From Novosphingobium kunmingense (GTDB lineage Bacteria > Pseudomonadota > Alphaproteobacteria > Sphingomonadales > Sphingomonadaceae): a stretch of 64,000 nt of DNA. The position numbers and the translations under genes are program-made. The stretch is taken from NCBI RefSeq assembly GCF_002813245.1, contig NZ_PHUF01000005.1, positions 62,001-126,000 on the forward strand, written 5' to 3'. Shown in pieces: positions 1 through 7,135 of this stretch (positions are counted from its first letter, which is position 1; the number at the start of each line of letters is the position of its first letter). A model generated the notes under the pieces. That model was not told the DNA's origin and did no database searches. It saw only the letters and a program-made list of their open reading frames with translations.

Positions 1-289
1 CCGCAGCCTTGGGCTGTGCGGCGACCAGCGCGGCCAGTGAGGCAGCCTTGGGGGCGGGAACTGGGAGAGCTTCGACGACCGATTCGGCTTCAGGAACCGT
101 ACCTTCGGTGACCGCGGCCGGCACTTGCGGAGTGGTGACCAGGATCGCGGCGTCGGAAGTCGGTTCCTGGATCGCAGCGCCGGCCTTTACCGCCTGGGCT
201 GCAGCGCCCGAACCGTCGGCGCTGAAAACGAGTGTCATAATCGTTGCGGCCACTGCAAGGGCACTGGCTTTGTTAAGCTTGCGGCTCAT
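1..289 (-). CDS. Secreted protein, N-terminal part only (possibly a SleB-type cell wall hydrolase)
   Basis: The frame opens at an ATG (complement of 287-289) and runs off the left edge, so only the first 96 residues are visible. They start with a classic signal peptide: a basic start (MSRKLNK), a hydrophobic stretch of about 20 residues and an Ala-rich cleavage region. An Ala/Pro/Val-rich low-complexity linker follows, with no catalytic motif. Sphingomonad cell wall hydrolases of the SleB family often have this sort of leader and linker, so that is a guess from layout only. It is the last of a run of minus-strand genes reading away from the putative origin. Confidence 0.6.
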   Translation of the reverse strand, partial: MSRKLNKASALAVAATIMTLVFSADGSGAAAQAVKAGAAIQEPTSDAAILVTTPQVPAAVTEGTVPEAESVVEALPVPAPKAASLAALVAAQPKAA

Positions 290-403
290 TCGTCCGTCGT
301 ATTGGGCGGTGGACGCGCCAGGTCAGGGTCGGATCGAAGGGGATCGGTGATCCCAGGCGATACCAGCGGAGCCCTGCCGGCTGTCCCCCGTCTGCGTGCT
401 AGC

Positions 404-426
404 GAAAAAAGCCGAGCTGCTTTTCC
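404..426 (-). terminator. Weak intrinsic terminator after the DUF1491 gene
   Basis: Read on the minus strand, AAAAGC and GCTTTT form a short stem around a six-base loop and run into a stretch of six T. The stem is AT-rich and weak. The 194-base gap between the DUF1491 stop and the next start (290-483) otherwise shows nothing clear and presumably holds the promoter of the leftmost gene. Confidence 0.35.
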
Positions 427-483
427 ACGCCGCCTGCGCACAAACAAAAGGTGCGCGCCTCTAGATTCCGCAGTGCAACAGAG

Positions 484-825
484 TCAATCGAGGGTTCCCG
501 ACAATCCGATGAACCGTTCACCATTCGCGATATCCAGTTCCACGATCCACAAATCGGGGTCCTGGCTTCGCCGGCGGTTAAGGAAATCATTGATTTTAGA
601 ACTATTTTCGGCCGTTTCCGCCATCACCAGATGCCATTTCCGATGCCCTTGCGCATCGGGCATCCGCTCGTAGAGCCGCGCGTTTTCGCCCCTCGCGATG
701 GTTAACACGAGGAGCGTACCGGCTTCGCGTTCACCCTTCGCGACAACCACGGCAAAGCCGCCCGCGGCCTCGACCGCGCGAATCAGGCCGGCAACTTCGA
801 GATGGGCGGGAAGGCGAGGTTCGAT
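484..825 (-). CDS. DUF1491 family protein, start codon uncertain
   Basis: A small protein of unknown function common in sphingomonads and relatives. The C-terminal part carries the family hallmark block RRRSQDPDLWIVELDI and ends near RFIGLSGTLD. Homologous-looking sequence extends upstream of the only usual start codon (GTG at 750): the frame continues with LPAHLEVAGLIRAVEAAGG, the expected DUF1491 N-terminus. No ATG, GTG or TTG lies in frame before it. The codons at the expected start are ACG ATC (826-828, 823-825), preceded by GGGAAA, which could serve as a ribosome binding site. The coordinates given assume initiation at ATC (113 aa); the GTG at 750 would give 88 aa and lose a conserved helix. 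It follows ptsN directly in the same frame. Confidence 0.7.
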   Translation of the reverse strand: MEPRLPAHLEVAGLIRAVEAAGGFAVVVAKGEREAGTLLVLTIARGENARLYERMPDAQGHRKWHLVMAETAENSSKINDFLNRRRSQDPDLWIVELDIANGERFIGLSGTLD

Positions 826-852
826 CGTCTGATTTCCCGGCCGCGCTGGCGT

Positions 853-1314
853 TCAGGCCGCGTCGCGGTCGATCGAATTGGCCAGCAGGCCGTAAAGCGC
901 TTCGGCGCCCGGCGCTTCGCCCAGCGCGTCGTGCATCGCCTCGTCGCGCATCATCCGGCTGATCGCGGCCAGCGCGTGCAGGTGCGCCGCGCCCGAATTC
1001 TCGGGCGATAGCAACCCGAAGACCATGTCCACCGGCATCCCATCGGCCGCGTCGAACCCGACCGGCGCATCGAGGCGGAAGAACACGGCGACCGGGCGGC
1101 TCAGATCGGGCAGGCGCGCGTGCGGAATCGCCACGCCGCGGCCAAAGCCGGTGCTGCCAAGCTTTTCCCGTTCCTCGATCCTTTCGAGAACCAGATCTCC
1201 GTCCAGCCCGTAGACAGCGGCGAATCGTTCGGCGAGACGGCGCAGTATCGCCTGCTTGCTATCGGCGGAAATCGTGCCGACGGCGTCGTGGGAAAGGGTG
1301 AAAAGGGCAGTCAT
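853..1314 (-). CDS. ptsN: PTS IIA-like nitrogen regulatory protein PtsN
   Basis: EIIA-Ntr, the terminal phosphoacceptor of the nitrogen PTS (PtsP-PtsO-PtsN). It is a regulatory cytoplasmic protein rather than a sugar transporter. The 153-residue product spans the whole PTS EIIA type 2 domain, and the phosphorylated histidine sits in the motif GVAIPHARL at about residue 65. The ATG at 1314 is preferred; a TTG at 1341 would add nine residues with no family support. It lies downstream of hpf in the usual alphaproteobacterial order hpf-ptsN, separated by 125 bases, so it may have its own promoter. Confidence 0.93.
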   Translation of the reverse strand: MTALFTLSHDAVGTISADSKQAILRRLAERFAAVYGLDGDLVLERIEEREKLGSTGFGRGVAIPHARLPDLSRPVAVFFRLDAPVGFDAADGMPVDMVFGLLSPENSGAAHLHALAAISRMMRDEAMHDALGEAPGAEALYGLLANSIDRDAA

Positions 1315-1439
1315 TTCAACAGCGCTTCGATTCTTGTTCAAGCGAAAGGGGGCGCGGATACAGTGAACAACGGCGAATGGTCCGCCACGGTTCCCGTCTC
1401 CTCACCCCCCGGAAAGTGCGCGCGCCTTTATACCGATCG

Positions 1440-2006
1440 TCAGGAAGGTTCAACCCAGCCGATCGATCCGTCGCCGCGCCGGTAGACCATGTTGTGGCGT
1501 CCGGTCCCGGCGTTCTTGAACAGCAGCGCGTTGGTATTTCTGAGGTCGAGCATCATGACCGCGTCCGAGACGGTGGTTTCAGGCACGTCGACCCGGGTTT
1601 CGGCAATGACCACCGGGGCATCGATGCTGACTTCCTCGGCCGTGTGATCGGGTTCCTCGAACACGGTATAGGCTGCTTCCTCGGCCCTGGCGGCATGGCT
1701 GTGCTGTTCGTGGCGGTCCTTGATCCGGCGCTTGTAGCGTCGCAGCTGCTTGTCGATCTTTTCCGCCGCCTGATCGAGCGCGACATGCGCGTCCTGGGCA
1801 ATCCCCGCGCCCTTCAGGACCAGGCCTTGCATCGCATGGGTCACGATATCGCAGCGGAAGGCGTTGGCGGGAGCGCGGTTGAAGGTGACGGTGCTGGACA
1901 ACGCCTGGCCGAAGTACTTGTCGACAATGGCGGAAAGCCGCTCGGTCGCGTGGCTCTGCAACGCTTCGCCGGTTTCCACCTGGTGGCCTGAAACGCGAAT
2001 ATCCAT
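1440..2006 (-). CDS. hpf: Long-form ribosome hibernation promoting factor HPF
   Basis: HPF binds the 30S decoding region in stationary phase and, in the long form, dimerises ribosomes to inactive 100S particles. The product is 188 aa: an N-terminal beta-alpha-beta ribosome-binding domain (about residues 1-95, start MDIRVSGHQVETGEAL), an Ala/Glu-rich linker, and the C-terminal dimerisation domain (about 130-186, with DAVMMLDLRNTNALLFKN). The length therefore marks the long class. The ATG at 2006 is preceded by ACAGGAGT at a long spacing. It sits between dnaQ and ptsN, a common alphaproteobacterial neighbourhood. Confidence 0.95.
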   Translation of the reverse strand: MDIRVSGHQVETGEALQSHATERLSAIVDKYFGQALSSTVTFNRAPANAFRCDIVTHAMQGLVLKGAGIAQDAHVALDQAAEKIDKQLRRYKRRIKDRHEQHSHAARAEEAAYTVFEEPDHTAEEVSIDAPVVIAETRVDVPETTVSDAVMMLDLRNTNALLFKNAGTGRHNMVYRRGDGSIGWVEPS

Positions 2007-2046
2007 GGATCACATACTCCTGTCTTCAAAACCCCGAAAACGCGGG

Positions 2047-2733
2047 TCAGGACAGCCAGAGCGGCGCCTTGACCGTTTCGAGGAAGGCGGCGTGGGCCGC
2101 CAGTTCCGCCTCGCTCGGCCGGTGGGGCCGGGCGGGGCGAAGGGGGCGTTCGCGCACAGTCAGGGTGACGGCGGCGGCAACGATGGTATCGACCGTTTCT
2201 TCGGCCAGGTGGAGGCCGATCTGGCGCCCGCCGGTCAGCTCGACGTAGACCTGCGCGAGCAATTCGGCGTCGAGCAGGGCGCCGTGCAGGGTGCGGTGGC
2301 TGCGATCGATGCCATAGCGGGTGCACAGCGCGTCGAGGCTGAGCTTGGCGCCGGGATGGCGCACGCGGGCGAGCGCGACAGTGTCAATCATGCGGCCGCG
2401 ATCGACGGGGTCGAGCCCGCACATTTCGAGCTCGGTATTGAGAAAGCCGAAGTCGAAGCCGGCGTTGTGCGCGACGAGCGGGCTGTCACCGACAAACTCG
2501 AGCAATTCGGCGGCGCGTTCGTGGAAGCGGGGCTTGTCGGACAGGAAGGTGATCGAAAGGCCGTGGACCGCTTCGGCCGCGGCGGGCATGTCGCGGTCGG
2601 GGTTGAAATACGCGTGGAACGTGCGCCCGGTTGCGACCCGGTTGACCATTTCGATACAGCCGATTTCCACCATGCGGTCACCGGTCTTGGGATCTAGGCC
2701 GGTGGTCTCGGTATCGAAGATGATTTCACGCAT
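2047..2733 (-). CDS. dnaQ: DNA polymerase III epsilon subunit (3'-5' proofreading exonuclease)
   Basis: The proofreading subunit of the replicative polymerase. All three exonuclease motifs are present: ExoI DTET (Asp7, Glu9), ExoII HNAGFD (Asp94) and the ExoIII-epsilon motif HGALLDAELL (His150, Asp155), which places it in the DEDDh class. The start at 2733 (MREIIFDTET) is chosen because the motif begins only six residues in, as in the family; an upstream GTG-type extension has no family match. Length 228 aa. It follows coaE by 48 bases in the ppsR-maf-aroE-coaE-dnaQ run next to the putative origin. Confidence 0.95.
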   Translation of the reverse strand: MREIIFDTETTGLDPKTGDRMVEIGCIEMVNRVATGRTFHAYFNPDRDMPAAAEAVHGLSITFLSDKPRFHERAAELLEFVGDSPLVAHNAGFDFGFLNTELEMCGLDPVDRGRMIDTVALARVRHPGAKLSLDALCTRYGIDRSHRTLHGALLDAELLAQVYVELTGGRQIGLHLAEETVDTIVAAAVTLTVRERPLRPARPHRPSEAELAAHAAFLETVKAPLWLS

Positions 2734-2781
2734 CACGTGAGATATCTGCCTCTCGGCGCGGCTGCGCAAGGGGGCAGGGGG

Positions 2782-3381
2782 CTATTTTTCGGCCCCGGTT
2801 ATCGCGTGGACGAGGCGTTGCACCGCGTGGCGGGTGTCAGCCAGCGCCACCCCGGTGTCGATGACGTGATCGGCGCGGGCGCGCTTTTCGGCGTCGGGCA
2901 CCTGAAGTTTCAGGATCTGTTGGAATTTTTCCTCGGTCATGCCGGGGCGAGCCAGCACACGGGCGCGCTGGACCTTGGTCGGCGCCGACACCACAGCCAC
3001 GGCATCGAGCCCGTGCTGCCCGGTCTTCTCGTACAGCAGCGGTATATCGAAGACGATCAGGGCCGCCTCGGCGTTGTCCGCGAGGAAAGCGCGGCGCATT
3101 TCGGCCACCTCGGGATGAACGATCGATTCAAGCAGTCTGAGCGCTTGCGGGTTGCCGAACACGGCGGCACCGAGCTTCTGGCGGTCGACGCCCTGCGGAC
3201 CGGTCGTGCCGGGAAAGGCCCGCTCGATCGGCGCGACGCAGGCCCCGCCGGGTCCCTGCAATTCGTGGACTGCGGCATCGGCATCGAACACCGGCACGCC
3301 CAGCCCCCGGAACATCGCCGCCACCGCCGACTTGCCCATGCCGATCGATCCGGTGAGCCCGAGGATGAAGGGCTTGCTCAT
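2782..3381 (-). CDS. coaE: Dephospho-CoA kinase
   Basis: It catalyses the last step of coenzyme A synthesis, ATP-dependent phosphorylation of the 3'-hydroxyl of dephospho-CoA. The 199-residue product begins [18 protein letters not shown], which contains the Walker A loop (residues 8-18). A DADAAVHEL segment follows, the conserved DAD motif of the family, and the length is normal. Its ATG overlaps the aroE stop in ATGA (3378-3381), so translation is probably coupled within the ppsR-maf-aroE-coaE-dnaQ operon. Confidence 0.96.
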   Translation of the reverse strand: MSKPFILGLTGSIGMGKSAVAAMFRGLGVPVFDADAAVHELQGPGGACVAPIERAFPGTTGPQGVDRQKLGAAVFGNPQALRLLESIVHPEVAEMRRAFLADNAEAALIVFDIPLLYEKTGQHGLDAVAVVSAPTKVQRARVLARPGMTEEKFQQILKLQVPDAEKRARADHVIDTGVALADTRHAVQRLVHAITGAEK

Positions 3382-4235
3382 CGGGTCAGGATTTCGCGCA
3401 GTTCGGCGTCATCCTGGCGCGGCGCGGGTTGCCCGAAGAACCGCTCGAAAGCGACCGCAGCCTGGCCGATCAGCATGGCGAGGCCATCGACCGTCTCGAA
3501 CCCGCGTTCGCGCGCCGCGACCAGCAGCGGCGTGTCGAGCGGATGGGTAACGACATCGTAGACCACGCTGCCCGGCGGGACGTGGCTGAAATCGAGCGCC
3601 AGCGGCTCGTGCCCGGCCATGCCGAGGGGGCTGGCGTTGACGACGAGGTCGAGAATGCCCTCGCGGTCGTCGAAGGCGAAGTCGGTCGGCGGGGCGAAGT
3701 GTGACAGGGCGACCGCATGGTTGTCGTTGCCGCGGCCCAGTTCGTCGAGCAGGGCCTGGGCCTTGGCAGGATCGCGCGCGGCCAGAACCGTGGCGAAGCC
3801 GTTTCGCGCCAGCGCCGCGATGATCGCCCGTGCCGCGCCGCCGGCGCCGAACACCCGTGCCATGCGGAACAGGTGCGGCGCGGCGAGCAGCGGCTGCAGC
3901 GGCTCGAGGAAGCCGGCAAGATCGGTGTTGGTCCCGGTCAGCGTCCCGTCACCCGCGCGCAAGACGGTGTTGACCGCGCCGACGGCGCTGGCCTCGTCGT
4001 CCAGCCGGTCGAGCAGCGGCATGATCGCCTCCTTGTGCGGCATGGTGACGTTGCAGCCGCGCCAGGCCGGGTCTGCCCGGCGGTCGGCGAGATAAGTCTC
4101 GAGGCCATCGGAGAGGACGTGGCAGGCGCGATAGTCCGCCGCGATACCCAGCTTGCCGAGCCAGAAGGTGTGGATCGCGGGCGACTTCGACTGGACGATG
4201 GGATCGCCTATGACCTCGGCATAGGGGCGCGTCAC
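3378..4235 (-). CDS. aroE: Shikimate dehydrogenase
   Basis: NADPH-dependent reduction of 3-dehydroshikimate to shikimate in aromatic amino acid synthesis. The 285-residue product starts [19 protein letters not shown], which includes the substrate-binding Ser pair (16 and 18). The catalytic Lys68 is in TMPHKEA and Asp105 in [10 protein letters not shown] Rossmann fold with [10 protein letters not shown] follows. The start is the GTG at 4235, overlapping the maf stop as GTGA; longer upstream starts would fall inside maf. Confidence 0.95.
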   Translation of the reverse strand: MTRPYAEVIGDPIVQSKSPAIHTFWLGKLGIAADYRACHVLSDGLETYLADRRADPAWRGCNVTMPHKEAIMPLLDRLDDEASAVGAVNTVLRAGDGTLTGTNTDLAGFLEPLQPLLAAPHLFRMARVFGAGGAARAIIAALARNGFATVLAARDPAKAQALLDELGRGNDNHAVALSHFAPPTDFAFDDREGILDLVVNASPLGMAGHEPLALDFSHVPPGSVVYDVVTHPLDTPLLVAARERGFETVDGLAMLIGQAAVAFERFFGQPAPRQDDAELREILTR

Positions 4236-4819
4236 GCCGCAATCGCCTTGTTGTCGCGCAGCGCACGCAGGACAGGAAGCAGCGGCATGCCGAGCACGGT
4301 GTAATGATCGCCGCTGACCGCCTCGAACAATTGCACGCCGCGCGCCTCGATGCGGAACACGCCGACGCAGCCAGCGACGGCCGGCCACTCATGGTCGAGG
4401 TAACCGGCGATGAAAGCCTCCGAGAGCTCGCGCACCGCGAGCCGCGCGGTATCGCAGTGCTGCCAGACGGCGGCTCCGTCTCTGGCCAGTGCGGCGGCGG
4501 AGTGTAGCTGCATCTCCTTGCCCGAGAAGAAGCGCAGGTGTTCAGCGGCCTCGGCGCGGCTGCGCGGCTTGTCGAAGCGGCGTCCGCCGATCTCGACCAG
4601 CGAATCGCTGCCCAGCACCAGCGCGCCGGGATGCAGGCGTGCCACCGCATCCGCCTTGGCCACAGCCAGGGCGAGCGCGATATCCTGCGGCGGAGAGCCG
4701 GCAAGGCCCGCCTCGATCGATCGCTCGTCGAGATCGGCTGGCACGGCACTGTGGTCCACGCCCGCTGCGGTCAGCATGGCGCGGCGCGAGGCACTTTGCG
4801 AGGCGAGGATCAGGGTCAT
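4232..4819 (-). CDS. maf: Maf family nucleoside triphosphate pyrophosphatase
   Basis: A house-cleaning pyrophosphatase acting on dTTP/UTP or modified nucleotides. The 195-residue protein opens with the family signature [14 protein letters not shown] and has the acidic active-site segment LGSDSLVEI and a later [19 protein letters not shown]. The ATG at 4819 overlaps the ppsR stop as ATGA. Which nucleotides it cleaves cannot be read from sequence alone. It belongs to the operon leading left from the putative origin. Confidence 0.92.
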   Translation of the reverse strand: MTLILASQSASRRAMLTAAGVDHSAVPADLDERSIEAGLAGSPPQDIALALAVAKADAVARLHPGALVLGSDSLVEIGGRRFDKPRSRAEAAEHLRFFSGKEMQLHSAAALARDGAAVWQHCDTARLAVRELSEAFIAGYLDHEWPAVAGCVGVFRIEARGVQLFEAVSGDHYTVLGMPLLPVLRALRDNKAIAA

Positions 4820-5646
4820 GAAGGGCCTATCTCCCGCGCCGCCTTGAATTCGTTGAAAAGGTTGATGATCGCTGCCGCCGCTTCCTCGATCGAGCGGCGG
4901 GTGACGTCGATCACCGGCCAATCGTTGTCGGCGAACATGCGGCGGGCGAACTGCACTTCGCGGGCCACGCGGTCCTCATCGACATAGGCGGTCTCGGGCG
5001 CCTGGTTGAGCGAGAGGAGCCGGTTGCGGCGCACCTGGATCAGGCGTTCGGGCGCGGTGGTCAGACCGACGACCAGCGGGTGCTTCAAGCCGAACAGCTC
5101 GGGCGGCGGGGGGCTTTCGACCACGATCGGGATATTGGCCACCTTGTAGCCGCGGTTGGCCAGGTAGATGCTGGTCGGGGTTTTCGAACTGCGCGAAACG
5201 CCGGCCAGGACGATATCGGCCTCTTCCCAGTCTTCCCACTGCACCCCGTCGTCGTGGGCGATGGTGAACTGGATGGCGTCGACACGTGCGAAATAGGCCT
5301 CGTCCATCATGTGCTGGCGGCCGGGTCGCGCCTTTGGGTGCTGGCCGAGCGCCCCTTCGAGCGCTTCGACTGCGGCATCGAGCACGGGCACGATCGGCAG
5401 GCCGAGCGCGGCGCATTGTTCCTCAAGCCGGGCCCGCGTTTCGGCATTGACCAGGGTGAAGAAGACCACCCCGGGGTTGCTGGCGATTTCGGCCATGATC
5501 CGGTCGAGATGCTGCTGGCTGCGTACCATCGGCCAGAAATGGCGCGACACGTCGGCGCCTTCGAACTGCGCGAGCGCCGCCTTGGCGATCATCTCGAGCG
5601 TTTCGCCGGTGGAATCCGACAAGAGGTGCAGGTGCAGGCGCGGCAT
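4816..5646 (-). CDS. ppsR: Pyruvate, phosphate dikinase regulatory protein (kinase/phosphotransferase, DUF299)
   Basis: A bifunctional ADP-dependent kinase and Pi-dependent pyrophosphorylase that switches PPDK or PEP synthase off and on. The 276-residue protein starts [20 protein letters not shown], typical for DUF299, and has the P-loop [11 protein letters not shown] at residues 149-159. The ATG at 5646 is chosen from this conserved start; an upstream extension to 5709 would run into the origin-like region. The orthologue, called RP001 in Rickettsia, flanks the replication origin opposite hemE in Caulobacter and Rickettsia. It is the first gene of the leftward operon. Confidence 0.94.
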   Translation of the reverse strand: MPRLHLHLLSDSTGETLEMIAKAALAQFEGADVSRHFWPMVRSQQHLDRIMAEIASNPGVVFFTLVNAETRARLEEQCAALGLPIVPVLDAAVEALEGALGQHPKARPGRQHMMDEAYFARVDAIQFTIAHDDGVQWEDWEEADIVLAGVSRSSKTPTSIYLANRGYKVANIPIVVESPPPPELFGLKHPLVVGLTTAPERLIQVRRNRLLSLNQAPETAYVDEDRVAREVQFARRMFADNDWPVIDVTRRSIEEAAAAIINLFNEFKAAREIGPS

Positions 5647-5964
5647 GACGGGTCGAACGGAGGCCCTGTGGACAGTCGGGGGCATAAACCACGGGACTGC
5701 CATGGGCACAAGTTCGGGAGAGGATTCGCTGCCCGCTTCCGGCTTGTCAGCGGGACTCTTGTGGACAGGTGGAAACTGTTCCCCACAGGCTGGGGATAGC
5801 GTGGACAGCTTGCGCTTGACGCGGGGCCATCGGGATTCGGCGTCAGCCTTGGCCCTGTTCAGTCCGGCACAAATCGGGCAAGGGCCGCTCGTCCCCGCTT
5901 TCCACAGCCCAACAACTTACAGAATCCTTTTAAGAATCTTCTTGTTTTGAATAGGAATCGTCCG
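5647..5964. other. Putative chromosomal replication origin (oriC) between ppsR and hemE
   Basis: A 318-base gene-free gap between divergent ppsR and hemE, the pair that flanks Cori in Caulobacter and the Rickettsia origin. DnaA-box-like 9-mers are visible: TGTGGACAG at 5667-5675 and 5760-5768, TTCCCCACA at 5779-5787, CGTGGACAG at 5800-5808 and CTTTCCACA at 5898-5906. Each is about two to three changes from TTATCCACA, with the CCACA core kept in the first three and the last. A clearly AT-rich tract follows at about 5909-5955, suited to unwinding. GANTC sites (CcrM targets) lie at 5723, 5834, 5922, 5934 and 5955. No full CtrA box (TTAA-N7-TTAA) was found. Genes diverge on both sides. Assignment is by synteny plus motifs. 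Confidence 0.75.
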
Positions 5965-6990
5965 ATGCCCGGTTTGCTCCTTCGTACCCTGCGCGGTGAA
6001 AACGCGACCGAGCGGCCGGTCTGGCTGATGCGCCAGGCGGGGCGCTATCTGCCGGAATACCGTGCTCTGAGGGCCCAGAAAGGGGGCTTCCTGCCGCTGG
6101 TATACGACAGCGAGGCCGCGGCCGAGATCACCCTGCAGCCGATCCGCCGCTTCGGCTTCGACGGGGCGATCCTGTTCTCCGACATCCTCATCGTGCCCTA
6201 TGCCATGGGGCAGGACCTGGAGTTCCTGGTGGGCGAAGGGCCGCACCTGTCGCCGCGGCTGGCCGATGCGGCGCTGAGCGCGCTTCACGCCGTGCCGGAA
6301 CGGCTGCTGCCGATCTACGAGACGGTCAAGCTCGTGCGCGCCGCGCTTCCCGCCGACAAGACCATGCTCGGCTTTGCCGGAAGTCCCTGGACGGTCGCCA
6401 CCTACATGGTCAACGGCGAGGGCAGCCGCGACCAGCACGAGACACGGGCGATGGCCTACCGCGATCCGGTCGCGTTCCAGACGATCATCGACGCGATCGC
6501 GGCGGTCACGGTCGACTATCTTGGCGGACAGATCCTTGCTGGGGCAGAAGCGGTGCAGCTGTTCGACAGCTGGTCGGGCAGCCTTGCGCCGGCCGAGTTC
6601 GAACGGTGGGTCATAGCGCCCAACGCCGCAATCGTGACGGCGCTCAAGCAGCGCTTCCCTGACGTTCCCGTGATCGGCTTTCCGAAAGGCGCGGGCGAGA
6701 AGCTCGACGCCTATGCCCGCGAAACGCGGGTCGATGCGGTCGGGATCGACGAAACGGTCGATCCGATCTGGGCGGCGCGCAGCCTGCCGGCGGGGCTGCC
6801 GGTTCAGGGCAACCTCGACCCGCTTCTGCTGCTGGCGGGCGGAGCCGAGCTGGAACGGCAGGCGCGGCGGGTGCTGGATGCCTTTGCAGACCGACCGCAC
6901 GTGTTCAATCTGGGGCATGGAATCGGCCAGACGACGCCGGTGGAGAATGTCGGCCATCTCCTCTCGATTGTCAGGGCTTGGCGCCGATAG
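5965..6990 (+). CDS. hemE: Uroporphyrinogen decarboxylase
   Basis: Decarboxylates uroporphyrinogen III to coproporphyrinogen III in haem synthesis. The 341-residue product has the N-terminal signature RPVWLMRQAGRYLPEYR, which binds substrate carboxylates, and the later blocks GFAGSPWTVATYMV and FDSWSG. The ATG at 5965 follows AGGAA (5953-5957) at a good distance; a TTG at 5947 would lie in the AT-rich tract. It is the first rightward gene from the putative origin. hemJ lies about 3 kb downstream, separated from it by a TonB-dependent receptor. Confidence 0.97.
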   Translation: MPGLLLRTLRGENATERPVWLMRQAGRYLPEYRALRAQKGGFLPLVYDSEAAAEITLQPIRRFGFDGAILFSDILIVPYAMGQDLEFLVGEGPHLSPRLADAALSALHAVPERLLPIYETVKLVRAALPADKTMLGFAGSPWTVATYMVNGEGSRDQHETRAMAYRDPVAFQTIIDAIAAVTVDYLGGQILAGAEAVQLFDSWSGSLAPAEFERWVIAPNAAIVTALKQRFPDVPVIGFPKGAGEKLDAYARETRVDAVGIDETVDPIWAARSLPAGLPVQGNLDPLLLLAGGAELERQARRVLDAFADRPHVFNLGHGIGQTTPVENVGHLLSIVRAWRR

Positions 6991-7135
6991 GCACACCTGT
7001 TGCTTGCTTGCACAGGAATCCGGCAAATTTCAGCGCGAACTGTTTACGCCGTTGAGAGATTCCGGCGCCATGTCTAAGACTGCCGATTGCAAAAAGGTCC
7101 GCAAGCGTCCGCACATTCGCAATGGGAGTCGATGG

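Noticed and set aside
5922..5945. CtrA binding box (TTAA-N7-TTAA) in the putative origin
   Set aside because: Only one TTAA (5930-5933) is present; the position seven bases on reads CTTG.
7070..7135. Earlier ATG (7070) as start of the TonB-dependent receptor
   Set aside because: It would place 22 basic residues before the signal peptide; the ATG at 7136 has a ribosome site and a normal leader.
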